Assembly (NCBI RefSeq): GCF_900113675.1
Contig: NZ_FOQE01000025.1
Span: forward strand, 1 to 32,832
Source: Pisciglobus halotolerans
GTDB taxonomy: Bacteria > Bacillota > Bacilli > Lactobacillales > Carnobacteriaceae
DNA length: 32,832 bases
Reading direction: 5' to 3'
Part shown: positions 16,359-27,368 of the stretch, one piece after another
How positions within the stretch are numbered: position 1 is the stretch's first letter
How the letters are laid out: each line of letters begins with the position of its first letter
Notes under the pieces: model-generated
Told to the model about the DNA's origin: nothing
What the model saw: the letters and a program-made list of their open reading frames with translations, nothing else
Databases searched by the model: none
Translations under genes and position numbers: made by a program

Positions 16359-16568
16359 ATGGCTATCATATTGAGATTAGATAGAGTTATGGCAGATAGG
16401 AAGATATCGCTCAAAGATCTTTCTGAACAAGTAGGTATCGCCAATGTAAATCTTTCAAAGATCAAAACGGGAAAAGTGAGTGCCATTCGTTTTTCTACAC
16501 TGAATGCTTTGTGTCAAGTATTAGAATGTCAACCTGGCGATATTTTAGAATATACGCCCGATGAGTAA
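16359..16568 (+). CDS. Small XRE family helix-turn-helix regulator (YozG-like)
   Basis: A 69-residue, single-domain Cro/CI-type DNA-binding protein. The HTH is in RKISLKDLSEQVGIANVNLS, followed by KIKTGKVSAIRFSTLNALCQ, and the ending VLECQPGDILEYTPDE is typical of the YozG group. It starts 15 bases after the end of the frameshifted DUF2975 protein, with GGAGG upstream of the ATG. Such pairs usually act together, the small protein as repressor and the membrane protein as partner or antagonist. If the DUF2975 gene is truly broken, the regulator may be released from that control. Confidence 0.92.
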   Translation: MAIILRLDRVMADRKISLKDLSEQVGIANVNLSKIKTGKVSAIRFSTLNALCQVLECQPGDILEYTPDE

Positions 16569-16616
16569 AGAATAAAAAGATAAGACAAAAACTAAGGAAA
16601 GATAGGGGTCATCTCA

Positions 16617-17450
16617 GTGTATAAAATCGTCTTTTTTGATATTGATGGAACTTTGGTCACCGAGCAAAAGATCATTCCGAAATCAACGAAAAAAGCTGTC
16701 ATGCAGTTGAAAGAAAAGGGCATTATTCCAGTGATTGCAACTGGCAGAGCACCTTCTTTGATCAAAGAAGTGGCAGCTGAGTTGGGCATCCATTCTGCGA
16801 TTACCATGAATGGCCAATATGTAGTGGTGGAAGAACAAGTGATTTTTCAAAACCCGCTTCCTGCTGAGAGTGTCGCTCGTTTAAGCACCGTTGCGCAAGT
16901 AAATGGACATAGCATTGCTTTTTGCGGCAGTGAAGGCATCACGGGCAATTCTATTATTCTGCTGGCCAATAGAGGATGGCTGAAAAAGCTTTATCCTTTT
17001 GCAAAGAGATGGGTACCAAAAAGATTGATCACGCGTTTAAATCGATTGGTTTCTAAAAAAAAGATACCAGAAGAACAATTTGCAAATCGTACGATCTATC
17101 AATGTGTAGTTGCAGCAGATGAGCAGACCCGTTACTTGTATCAAGAACAGTTTCCAGAACTGCATATGACCAGTTCAAATGCTTATGCTGTCGATATCGT
17201 GAGTGGTGGCATGTCAAAAGCAATCGGGATCCAAAAAGTGTTGGATCATTTAGAACTGGATATAGAAGAAACGATGGCTTTCGGTGACAGTTTAAATGAT
17301 TTAGAAATGCTGCAGGCAGTCGGTTTAGGGATCGCGATGGGAAATAGCAAGCCAGAACTGAAGAAAGTAGCAGATCAAACGACCGGTGATGTTGGGGAAG
17401 ATGGAATTTATCAAGCGTTAGCAGCGTTGGGACTAGTTGCAAGCAAATGA
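16617..17450 (+). CDS. Cof-type HAD-IIB family phosphatase
   Basis: A 277-residue haloacid dehalogenase superfamily hydrolase. Motif I is FFDIDGTLV with Asp8 and Asp10, motif II is VIATGRAPS (Thr/Ser), the lysine of motif III lies in GGMSKAIGI, and motif IV is FGDSLNDLEML. The cap between motifs II and III marks the IIB (Cof) type, which hydrolyses phosphorylated sugars or cofactors in the cytoplasm. The start is a GTG at 16617 with a GGAAAGATAGGGG site. No terminator hairpin is visible after the gene; transcripts may run into array 2. Substrate is unknown. Confidence 0.93.
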   Translation: MYKIVFFDIDGTLVTEQKIIPKSTKKAVMQLKEKGIIPVIATGRAPSLIKEVAAELGIHSAITMNGQYVVVEEQVIFQNPLPAESVARLSTVAQVNGHSIAFCGSEGITGNSIILLANRGWLKKLYPFAKRWVPKRLITRLNRLVSKKKIPEEQFANRTIYQCVVAADEQTRYLYQEQFPELHMTSSNAYAVDIVSGGMSKAIGIQKVLDHLELDIEETMAFGDSLNDLEMLQAVGLGIAMGNSKPELKKVADQTTGDVGEDGIYQALAALGLVASK

Positions 17451-17561
17451 TACCTGTTAAATAAAGGGAAATTAGAAACCCTTGCATGGCCTATTATTCA
17501 GTTGGCATCAACACTGCAACGAACTTCATAAACGATCTATGAATATCTACTGAATGTATTG

Positions 17562-17611
17562 GCCATATGATGGTTATTTCCACTTCTTCTGTCCCTTTGC
17601 ATAAAGAGCCT
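17562..17611 (+). repeat. Dispersed motif beside array 2
   Basis: CCACTTCTTCTGTCCCTTTG matches CCGCTTCTTCTGTCCCATTA at about 23573 next to array 3. Similarity extends to both sides (CCATA upstream, and AACTT followed by GACAAA downstream). No gene is seen in 17451-18260 apart from repeats. Confidence 0.5.
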
Positions 17612-17679
17612 TTTGATCCTTAAACTTTAGCACTGACAAATGTATACCAACCCCCTTATAACCTCTGAGTTGGTAAGAT

Positions 17680-18060
17680 ACTCAGTTTGTTGCGCATCAA
17701 CTTGAGCTGGTTTCGAACGCTGACGCTCATTGACCAACTCAAATAAGTTGCAGTCCCTGAGTTCGTCATTAACGCCTCTTATTGACCAACTCAAATAAGT
17801 TGTAGCCCCTGAGTTCGTCATTAAAGCAACTTATTGACCAACTCAAATAAGTTACAGCCCCTGAGTTCGTCATTAAAGCTACTTATTGACCAACTCAAAT
17901 AAGTTGTGGCCCTCGAGTTCGTCATTAACGCTACTTATTGACCAACTCAAACAAGTTGCAGTACTTGAGTTTGTTATTAATGCCTCTTATTGACCAACTC
18001 AAACAAGTTGCAGTACTTGAGTTTGTTATTAATGCCTCTTAATTGACCAACTCAAACTGA
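17680..18060 (+). repeat. 52-bp tandem repeat array 2, different unit sequence
   Basis: GACCAACTCA begins at 17732, 17784, 17836, 17888, 17940, 17992 and 18045: a period of 52, with one 53 at the end. A degenerate unit precedes the first (about 17680). The unit reads TGACCAACTCAAATAAGTTG, then CAGTCCCTGAGTTCGTCATT and a CTTAT-ending linker. TGACCAACTCA pairs with TGAGTTCGTCA, with one mismatch, across about 17 bases. The unit is not the same as in arrays 1, 3 and 4, but some units share ACAAGTTGCAG with them. The array lies between the HAD phosphatase gene and the metS promoter. Confidence 0.93.
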
Positions 18061-18261
18061 TTGCAGTCTTCGAATACAAAAATTTAAAAAGAAATATCCT
18101 CTATTGAGCGCAGCTTACATCATAAATAATGTCTCCATACCTATACCTATCAAAAAATCATCCATTTAGAAAGAGAAGACTGCTTTCTAAAGTGTGATCA
18201 TTGTAGTGATAAATAGAAGAGAGCAAATTCTTTCAAAAGGTCGCGTCTTTACTGATTTTTA

Positions 18262-18270
18262 TGGTATACT
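18262..18270 (+). promoter_or_regulatory. metS promoter, extended -10
   Basis: TGG (18262-18264) followed by TATACT (18265-18270) forms an extended -10. No good -35 lies at the proper distance. The leader to metS would be about 110 bases; it contains no T-box motif. Confidence 0.6.
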
Positions 18271-18344
18271 AACCGAGATAAGTTTATCCAGTGAACGCAA
18301 AAATCGAGAAAAACGAGACTTTCTCGGACGCTCATATACGATAG

Positions 18345-20399
<2,055 letters not shown>

Positions 20400-20412
20400 T
20401 CAATAGAAAACT

Positions 20413-20454
20413 GCCCATCCATAAGGCATTGTCCTGAAGATGGGCTGCTTTTTT
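20413..20454 (+). terminator. Terminator after metS
   Basis: GCCCATC (20413-20419) pairs with GATGGGC (20439-20445), then TGCTTTTTT. The loop is long (19 bases), so it may be partial and allow some readthrough into tatD. Confidence 0.65.
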
Positions 20455-20524
20455 AATGAGAAAAATATTTACTTTAGATGAATCAATTCATGACAGAAAT
20501 AAATAAAAGAAAAGGGATGAAAGG

Positions 20525-21291
20525 ATGTTATTTGATACCCATACACATTTGAATGCGGATCAATTTGAAGGGGAAGAAGCAGAAGCGGTTGAACGGGCAA
20601 AAGCTCATGATGTCACTAGAATGGCTGTTGTGGGTTTTGATCAAAAAACCATCAAGAAATCACTCGCTTTGAGCAGAGACTATGACGGAATCTACAGCAT
20701 CATTGGCTGGCATCCGACCGAGAGTTATGCCTATACAGATCAAGTAGAAGAAAAACTGATGGAGTTGTTGCAGCAGCCCAAAATCGTTGCGATGGGGGAA
20801 ATGGGTCTTGATTACCACTGGCCTGATTCGACAAAAGAAGAACAATTTACCGCTTTTCGCAGACAGATCCGAGTAGCGAAGGAACTGAAGCTGCCCATTA
20901 CGATCCATAATAGAGAAGCAACAGAAGATGTTTATCAGATTTTAAAAGAAGAGCATATCGAAGACATTGGCGGTATTATGCACAGTTTTGGCGAGGATAC
21001 GTATTGGATGGAACGCTTCCTTGACTTGGGAATGCACATTTCATTAAGCGGAGTCGTGACGTTCAAAAATGCACCAGAAGTCCGCGAAGTAGCCAAAGCC
21101 GTTCCGTTTGATAAGCTGCTCATCGAAACAGATGCGCCTTATTTGGCACCTGTTCCGTATCGCGGCAAGCGCAATGAGCCTGCGTATGTTAAATATGTAG
21201 CAGAAGAAGTAGCAAAACAACGCGGCATCAGTTATGAAGAAGTGGGACAACAAACAACAGCGAATGCCTTGCGTTTATTTGGTATCCACCA

Positions 21292-21295
<4 letters not shown>
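20525..21295 (+). CDS. TatD family hydrolase / metal-dependent DNase
   Basis: A 256-residue amidohydrolase-fold metalloenzyme. Metal ligands appear in order: His6 and His8 in DTHTHLNADQF, the glutamate in GEMGLDYHW, histidines in TIHNREA and IMHSFGE, and the aspartate in ETDAPYLAP. TatD-family proteins act as 3'-5' DNases in DNA repair or quality control; the Firmicute YabD branch sits beside rnmV and rsmA, as here. The ATG follows AAAGGGATGAAAGG. Its stop overlaps the rnmV start (ATGA). Confidence 0.95.
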
Positions 21296-22735
<1,440 letters not shown>

Positions 22736-22737
22736 GT

Positions 22738-22787
22738 AGAAACGAAACCAGGCTAAGGAGACCGCTTCTTAGCCTGGTTTCGTTTCT
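22738..22787 (+). terminator. Long hairpin after rsmA, probable terminator
   Basis: AGAAACGAAACCAGGCTAAG (22738-22757) and its exact complement at 22768-22787 form a perfect 20-bp stem with a 10-base loop. Only ATCTTT follows, so the T tract is weak. The strong stem position right after the stop still favours a terminator. Confidence 0.75.
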
Positions 22788-22799
22788 ATCTTTAGCTTT

Positions 22800-23500
22800 C
22801 CTATTATGAGGGGACCGATTCACTGCAAAACGGCAAGATAGCCAAGTCTGTGAACGAGTTGAAAATTTTATTTACTGAACTTGATCACAGAAGCCTAGTC
22901 TATGAACGAGTTGAAGGATTTATTTACTGAACTTGATCACAGAAGCCTAGTCTGTGAACGAGTTGAAGATTTTATTTACTGAACTTGATCACAGAAGCTT
23001 GGTCTGTGAACAAGTTGAAGGATTTATTCACTGAACTTGATCACAGAAGCCTAGTCTGTGAACAAGTTGAAGATTTTATTTACTGAACTTGATCACAGAA
23101 GCCTGGTCTGTGAACAAGTTGAAGGCTTTATTCACTGAACTTGATCACAGAAGCCTAGTCTGTGAACGAGTTGCAGGCTTTTTTACTGAACTTGATCACA
23201 GAAGCCTGGGCTATGAACGAGTTGCAGCTTTTACACTTTGAACTTGATCACAGAAGCCTGGTTTGTGAACAAGTTGAAGATTTTATTTACTGAACTTGAT
23301 CATAGAAGCCTAGTCTGTGAACAAGTTGAAGATTTTATTTACTGAACTTGATCACAGAAGCTTGGTCTGTGAACAAGTTGAAGGATTTATTCACTGAACT
23401 TGATTACAGAAGCTTGGTCTGTGAACAAGTTGCAGCGCAATAGCGTTCATCTTACGCTATTGAATATCGTCTGCTAGCATCTTTCTAAAATTCATCAATC
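22800..23500 (+). repeat. 52-bp tandem repeat array 3 with leader and trailer
   Basis: Twelve units begin at 22852, 22904, 22956, 23008, 23060, 23112, 23164, 23215, 23267, 23319, 23371 and 23423, all 52 apart except one 51. The unit reads GAACAAGTTGAAGATTTTAT, then TTACTGAACTTGATCACAGA and AGCCTAGTCTGT. The arms CTGTGAACAAGTT and AACTTGATCACAG are complements with one mismatch. The leader at 22800-22851 and the trailer to 23500 match array 1; TCTTTCTAAAAT lies 57 bases after the start of the last unit in both. The 23501-23800 spacer contains only another dispersed motif. It lies between rsmA and veg. Confidence 0.96.
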
Positions 23501-23555
23501 TTATACCGAGTGCAAATTGAAATATTTAAATAATAAAACTTCTTAGACCATAGAC

Positions 23556-23602
23556 CATACAGTTATTGCCGCTTCTTCTGTCCCATTACGTGAAGGAAAC
23601 CA
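23556..23602 (+). repeat. Dispersed motif beyond array 3
   Basis: ATAGACCATACAGTTATTGC followed by CGCTTCTTCTGTCCCATTAC. The first half matches 113-135 and the second half matches 17577 onward, so this copy links the two partial ones. Confidence 0.5.
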
Positions 23603-23807
23603 GCAAACTTAAGGAGCCGACAAAGCAAGTCCATTTTCTAAAAGAAATTTTCGAATCATAAAAGATAGCGCTATTTCTAAATTTTCCACATGAGTATAAG
23701 ATGAGAGACCGGATTGCAAATAAAATGTAAAGGCTTTGATATCGTTGCTTTCAGCCCTTTTAAATGAGAGATTTATTATTTGAAGTCAATTTTCTAATAT
23801 GGTATAC

Positions 23808-23836
23808 TTGTAAAATTTTGAACACTATGTTATAAT
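23808..23836 (+). promoter_or_regulatory. veg promoter
   Basis: TTGTAA (23808-23813), 17-base spacer, TATAAT (23831-23836), start about 29 bases before the veg ATG. A second possible extended -10, TATGGTATACT, lies at 23798-23808 and resembles the metS promoter. Confidence 0.75.
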
Positions 23837-23864
23837 GAGAGCAACGTTAGTGAGGTGAATCTGA

Positions 23865-24122
23865 ATGCCAATTACATTAGAAAGCATTAAAGAAAGCTTA
23901 GATTGTCAGTTAGGTAAGAAGATTATGTTGACCGCGCAAACTGGTCGAAAAAGAAAGACTGAAAGAAGAGGCGTTTTAACAGATACATATCATTCAGTGT
24001 TTGTCGTAGAATTAGACCAAGAAGAAAATGCATTTGAGCGTGTATCTTATAGTTATACAGATGTATTGACACACGCTGTAGAAATCAAATTTGTCGAAGA
24101 AAATGTACCTCAATATGCTTAA
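23865..24122 (+). CDS. veg: Veg family protein
   Basis: An 85-residue protein of the Veg (DUF1021) family, strongly expressed in Bacillus and conserved across Firmicutes between rsmA and ispE, as here. Typical segments are LESIKESLDCQLGKKIMLTA, GRKRKTERRGVL and FERVSYSYTDVLTHAVEI. In Bacillus it has been linked to biofilm formation; its molecular action is not established. GTGAGGTGAATCTGA precedes the ATG. It is a single-gene transcript with its own promoter and terminator. Confidence 0.96.
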   Translation: MPITLESIKESLDCQLGKKIMLTAQTGRKRKTERRGVLTDTYHSVFVVELDQEENAFERVSYSYTDVLTHAVEIKFVEENVPQYA

Positions 24123-24141
24123 CCGAAATAGAACATAAAGT

Positions 24142-24181
24142 AGCGAGCTGTCTGTTGACTAGGTAGTTTGCTTTTTTTTTT
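24142..24181 (+). terminator. veg terminator
   Basis: AGCGAGCTGTCT (24142-24153) pairs with AGGTAGTTTGCT (24161-24172), with several G-U pairs and a 7-base loop, followed by T9. The spacer 24182-24465 beyond it shows no gene; a dyad TCGTTCGTGAACGA lies near 24254. Confidence 0.85.
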
Positions 24182-24479
24182 GCATTTTTTAAGAACTAAG
24201 ACGATTGAAGAATTCTATAAGCGGATCTAACGTAATGATGATTCAAGTCTATCTTCGTTCGTGAACGATCAATGTAAGTTATTGTACTGCCATCTAAAAT
24301 TAATTTGGTTTATCAATTGATTCAACAAGGCTATCATTCTTAACGTCTTTTTTGGCAGAGGAACGAAAAAATTCATGAGAAATAACAGTAAAAGAGAACA
24401 AAAACTTTTCAAAAGATCGTTTTTCGGCTAATATGTTTTACAGACTGTTAAAAAATAAACGAGGAAGGAGGAAAAAGTA

Positions 24480-25331
24480 GTGGAAGTGATCGAAAAGGCA
24501 CCGGCTAAGATCAACTTGAGCCTAGATGTCTTGCATAAAAGAGAAGATGGCTATCATGAAATGGAAATGATCATGACATCGATCGACTTAGCTGACCGAC
24601 TGACATTGAAAGAATTGGAAAAAGATCAGATCCGCATTGAATCCAATAATGGTTTTCTACCTTTAGATCAACGCAATATTGCTTACAGAGCAGCACAATT
24701 GTTGAAAGAAACTTTTCAGATCGACAAAGGCGTTGAAATAAAGATTGAAAAAAAGATCCCCATCGCTGCAGGTTTAGGCGGCGGGAGCAGTGATGCAGCT
24801 GCAACTTTGAGGGGACTGAATCGTTTATGGGATTTGAATTTGTCAGTTGAGGCTTTAGCTGAACTGGGCGCGCAAATCGGATCGGATATTCCTTTTTGTG
24901 TTCATGGAGGGACAGCCTTTGCAACAGGGCGAGGAGATCAGTTGGAAACGCTGAAGGAGATTCCGCAGTGTTGGGTCGTACTGGTGAAACCTAAAAAGGG
25001 CATCTCTTCATGGACGATTTTTGAAAAACTCGCGGTAGAAGAATTGGAACATCCGGAAACGGAAAAAGTATTGGCGGCGATCGAAGCGGATGACTATGAA
25101 CTCATGGCTAGACATATGGCAAATGCGCTCGAAGAAGTTTCGATTGCAAAGCAGCCGAAAATCAAAACCATCAAAGAGAAAATGCTGCAGTTTGGAGCAG
25201 ATGCAGCTTTAATGAGTGGTACTGGACCGACGATTTATAGTGTTTGTAAAAATTATTCGCGTGCACAACGGGTGTACAATGGTTTAAAAGGCTTTTGCAA
25301 TGAAGTTTATCTTGTTCGTACGTTAAAATAG
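24480..25331 (+). CDS. ispE: 4-diphosphocytidyl-2-C-methyl-D-erythritol kinase family protein
   Basis: A 283-residue GHMP kinase. Motif I is EKAPAKINLSLDV, the ATP-binding motif is PIAAGLGGGSSDAAATLRGL (residues about 93-112), and motif III is MSGTGPTIYSV. IspE phosphorylates CDP-methylerythritol in the MEP isoprenoid pathway. Enterococci make isoprenoids by the mevalonate route, yet keep this gene beside veg and purR, so its role there is uncertain. The start is a GTG at 24480 after GAAGGAGGAAAAA. No frame problem seen. Confidence 0.92.
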   Translation: MEVIEKAPAKINLSLDVLHKREDGYHEMEMIMTSIDLADRLTLKELEKDQIRIESNNGFLPLDQRNIAYRAAQLLKETFQIDKGVEIKIEKKIPIAAGLGGGSSDAAATLRGLNRLWDLNLSVEALAELGAQIGSDIPFCVHGGTAFATGRGDQLETLKEIPQCWVVLVKPKKGISSWTIFEKLAVEELEHPETEKVLAAIEADDYELMARHMANALEEVSIAKQPKIKTIKEKMLQFGADAALMSGTGPTIYSVCKNYSRAQRVYNGLKGFCNEVYLVRTLK

Positions 25332-25382
25332 GTAATGAGAAAGAAGCTGTCTGAGGGATAGCGATAAGGGCAGTTTCAGAAA

Positions 25383-25455
25383 GAACTGAGAGAGCAAGCA
25401 GGTATTCAAGAGAAAGGTGTTGAAGATCACTGCGAGTCTCCTCGGTTCTTTTTTT
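25383..25455 (+). terminator. Probable terminator after ispE
   Basis: GAACTGAG (25383-25390) pairs with CTCGGTTC (25441-25448), one wobble, and T7 follows. The 50-base loop is long and itself may fold, so this could also be a regulated element; no known riboswitch class was recognised. Confidence 0.5.
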
Positions 25456-25465
25456 ATTCTTCTGC

Positions 25466-25494
25466 TTGACGTTTTCTGGAGAGGGTGCTATTCT
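25466..25494 (+). promoter_or_regulatory. adcCB promoter
   Basis: TTGACG (25466-25471), 17-base spacer, TATTCT (25489-25494). Predicted start is about 25501, immediately before the Zur box. Confidence 0.75.
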
Positions 25495-25506
25495 TTTAAA
25501 GTGTTT

Positions 25507-25531
25507 CTAAACTGGAATAGTTACGATTTAG
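25507..25531 (+). promoter_or_regulatory. Zur-type zinc operator
   Basis: AAACTGGAATAGTTACGATT (25509-25528, next base T) matches the Bacillus Zur box, AAATCGTAATNATTACGATT plus T, at 17 of 20 defined positions; the right half-site is nearly perfect. Its place just after the predicted transcription start suits repression when zinc is plentiful. The AdcR-type TTAACNNGTTAA operator of streptococci is not present. Confidence 0.75.
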
Positions 25532-25597
25532 ATAAATGAGCTGAGCACATTTGCTCAGTATCAAGAAAATGAACACGTCACAAAAAGGAGGCGCAGC

Positions 25598-26314
25598 ATG
25601 CATTACATCGAAGTAGAAGATTTGTCCTTTCATTATGAAGATGAACCTGTTTTGCAAAACATCACGTTTACGGTCGATCCTGGAGAATTTGTGATTTTGA
25701 CTGGTGAGAATGGTGCAGCAAAATCGACTTTGCTCAGAAACGTATTAGGACTTTTAAAACCAGCAACGGGCACGGCTAAGATCTCTCCTATCAATATTGA
25801 TCAGGAAAAGTTGGCGTTGGGATATATCCCGCAGCAAGTAGCTTCTTTTAATGCTGGTTTTCCAAGTACCGTTTTAGAACTGGTGCGTTCGGGACGTTAT
25901 CAACGCGGAAAATGGTTTAAGCGACTTTCTAAAGAAGACCATGAACACGTTGAACGGTCATTAAAAGCTGTAGGAATGTGGGACATGCGCCATAAAAAAG
26001 TGGGCGACTTGTCTGGTGGACAAAAACAGCGGATCTCGCTAGCACGCATTTTTGCTACTGATCCTGATTTGTTTATTTTAGACGAACCCACAACTGGAAT
26101 GGACTCCAGCTCACGCAGAGCATTTTATGAATTGCTGAAACACAACAGTGAAGTGCATAAAAAGGGGATTTTAATGGTTACTCATGACCATGAAGATATC
26201 AAAGCTTATGCGGATCGTCATATTCAACTGATCAGAAAGGAGAATTCGCCGTGGAGATGTTTTTCTATGGATTCATGCAAAGAGCCTTCCAAGCATCCTT
26301 CATTATCGCATTGA
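25598..26314 (+). CDS. adcC: Zinc ABC transporter ATP-binding protein
   Basis: A 238-residue ATPase of the metal-uptake ABC family. Walker A is GENGAAKST (an Ala replaces the usual Gly before Lys; as I recall this is a trait of AdcC proteins), the signature is LSGGQKQ, Walker B is LFILDEP, and the switch histidine is in MVTHDH. It powers zinc import through AdcB. The ATG follows AAAAGGAGG. The last 21 codons overlap the start of adcB in a different frame, so the tail after HIQLIRKENSPW is shared coding DNA. The zinc-binding lipoprotein AdcA is not in this operon and is probably elsewhere. Control is expected from the Zur box upstream. Confidence 0.95.
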   Translation: MHYIEVEDLSFHYEDEPVLQNITFTVDPGEFVILTGENGAAKSTLLRNVLGLLKPATGTAKISPINIDQEKLALGYIPQQVASFNAGFPSTVLELVRSGRYQRGKWFKRLSKEDHEHVERSLKAVGMWDMRHKKVGDLSGGQKQRISLARIFATDPDLFILDEPTTGMDSSSRRAFYELLKHNSEVHKKGILMVTHDHEDIKAYADRHIQLIRKENSPWRCFSMDSCKEPSKHPSLSH

Positions 26315-27093
26315 TTGCTCCTGTTCTGGGATTATTCTTGATTTTAAGAAGACAATCTTTGATGGCTGATACGCTTTCGCATGTTTCACTTGCCGGAGTA
26401 GCGTTGGGGCTTTTAATCAATGTAAATCCAACTGTCACTACTTTGTTAGTGGTCGTTGCGGCTGCGATCTTACTAGAATATTTGCGCAGCTTGTATAAAT
26501 CTTATTCAGAAATCTCGATCGCCATGTTGATGTCTGGAGGGATGGCGCTTGCCTTGGTGTTGATGGGGCTGGGAGCTGGGTCATCGACGGTTAGTATTCA
26601 GCAGTACTTATTTGGTTCGATCGTTACCATCAGTTCACAGCAAGTGGCCTTATTAGCTGTTTTGGGCGTTATGATCTTGGCCTTGTATGTGCTGTTTCGC
26701 AAGCCATTATATGTATTGACTTTTGATGAAGAAACGGCTTTTACAGCCGGGTTGCCGATCAAATGGATGTCGATCGCCTTTAACGTTGTAACTGGGGTCG
26801 CTATTGCAGTGATCATGCCGATCGCCGGCGCTTTGCTGGTTTCTTCGATCCTAGTGTTACCAGCAGCGATTGCTATGCGCTTGAGCAAAAGATTTGATTT
26901 GGTGATCATCGTTGGCATGGTCATTGGTTTGATCGGGATGTTTTCAGGTCTAGCCGTTTCTTACGAGGTAGGAACGCCGCCTGGGGCAACGATCGCGTTG
27001 ATCTTTATCTTGATCTTTATGTTGATCACGGCTTGGAAAAAAGCTAGAATGCTGATGAAAAGAAAGAAAAATGCATCACTAGCTGATCATTAA
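26251..27093 (+). CDS. adcB: Zinc ABC transporter permease
   Basis: A 280-residue membrane subunit of the ABC-3 (ZnuB/MntB) family with about eight hydrophobic segments. Recognisable blocks are RRQSLMADTLSHVSLAGVAL near the N terminus and GALLVSSILVLPAAIAMRLS (about 190-209), which contacts the metal path in the family, followed by SYEVGTPPGATIALIFI. The start is probably the GTG at 26251 with AAAGGAG 8 bases upstream, which overlaps the end of adcC by 64 bases; the ATG at 26257 is an alternative. It ends with a basic tail of lysines. It partners with AdcC in zinc uptake. Confidence 0.95.
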   Translation: MEMFFYGFMQRAFQASFIIALIAPVLGLFLILRRQSLMADTLSHVSLAGVALGLLINVNPTVTTLLVVVAAAILLEYLRSLYKSYSEISIAMLMSGGMALALVLMGLGAGSSTVSIQQYLFGSIVTISSQQVALLAVLGVMILALYVLFRKPLYVLTFDEETAFTAGLPIKWMSIAFNVVTGVAIAVIMPIAGALLVSSILVLPAAIAMRLSKRFDLVIIVGMVIGLIGMFSGLAVSYEVGTPPGATIALIFILIFMLITAWKKARMLMKRKKNASLADH

Positions 27094-27105
27094 AGAGTTA
27101 AAAAA

Positions 27106-27144
27106 GCTGTTTTATTCTGGAATGCAGAATAAAACGGCTTTTTT
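27106..27144 (+). terminator. Terminator after adcB
   Basis: GCTGTTTTATTCTG (27106-27119) pairs with CAGAATAAAACGGC (27125-27138), one G-U pair, 5-base loop, then T6. Confidence 0.93.
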
Positions 27145-27189
27145 ATTCGGAAAAGCAAGAAGATAGGAGTAAAAAGGAATGTTTTAAAA

Positions 27190-27319
27190 GGAAAGCGAAC
27201 GTTTTCTTATCAATATCCGAAGTATTTGAGAGAAATCACAATGAAAAATTGAATAAAAACGAACATTTTTCATTATTTACGATAAAAAACTATCCTAATT
27301 TGGTTTTTGTGCGTATAAT
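27190..27319 (+). promoter_or_regulatory. purR upstream region with PurBox-like sites and a -10
   Basis: AAAGCGAACGTTTT (about 27192-27205) and AAAACGAACATTTTT (about 27256-27270) resemble the PurBox core CGAAC flanked by A/T. They are in direct orientation, 64 bases apart. A -10 TATAAT lies at 27314-27319, without an obvious -35. Autoregulation by PurR is plausible but not shown. Confidence 0.45.
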
Positions 27320-27368
27320 ACAATAGCACCCTGATAAGGGATCAATAATGAAATTGAGGCGAACAAGG

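Noticed and set aside
22852-23435. Arrays as partition (parS) sites
   Set aside because: The dyad CTGTGAACAAGTT does not match the TGTTTCACGTGAAACA parS consensus of Firmicutes.
25500-25597. AdcR operator before adcC
   Set aside because: No TTAACNNGTTAA-type palindrome is present; the palindrome there fits Zur instead.
25700-25740. Defective Walker A in adcC (GENGAAKST)
   Set aside because: The Ala in place of Gly appears to be a family trait of AdcC proteins; all other ATPase motifs are intact.
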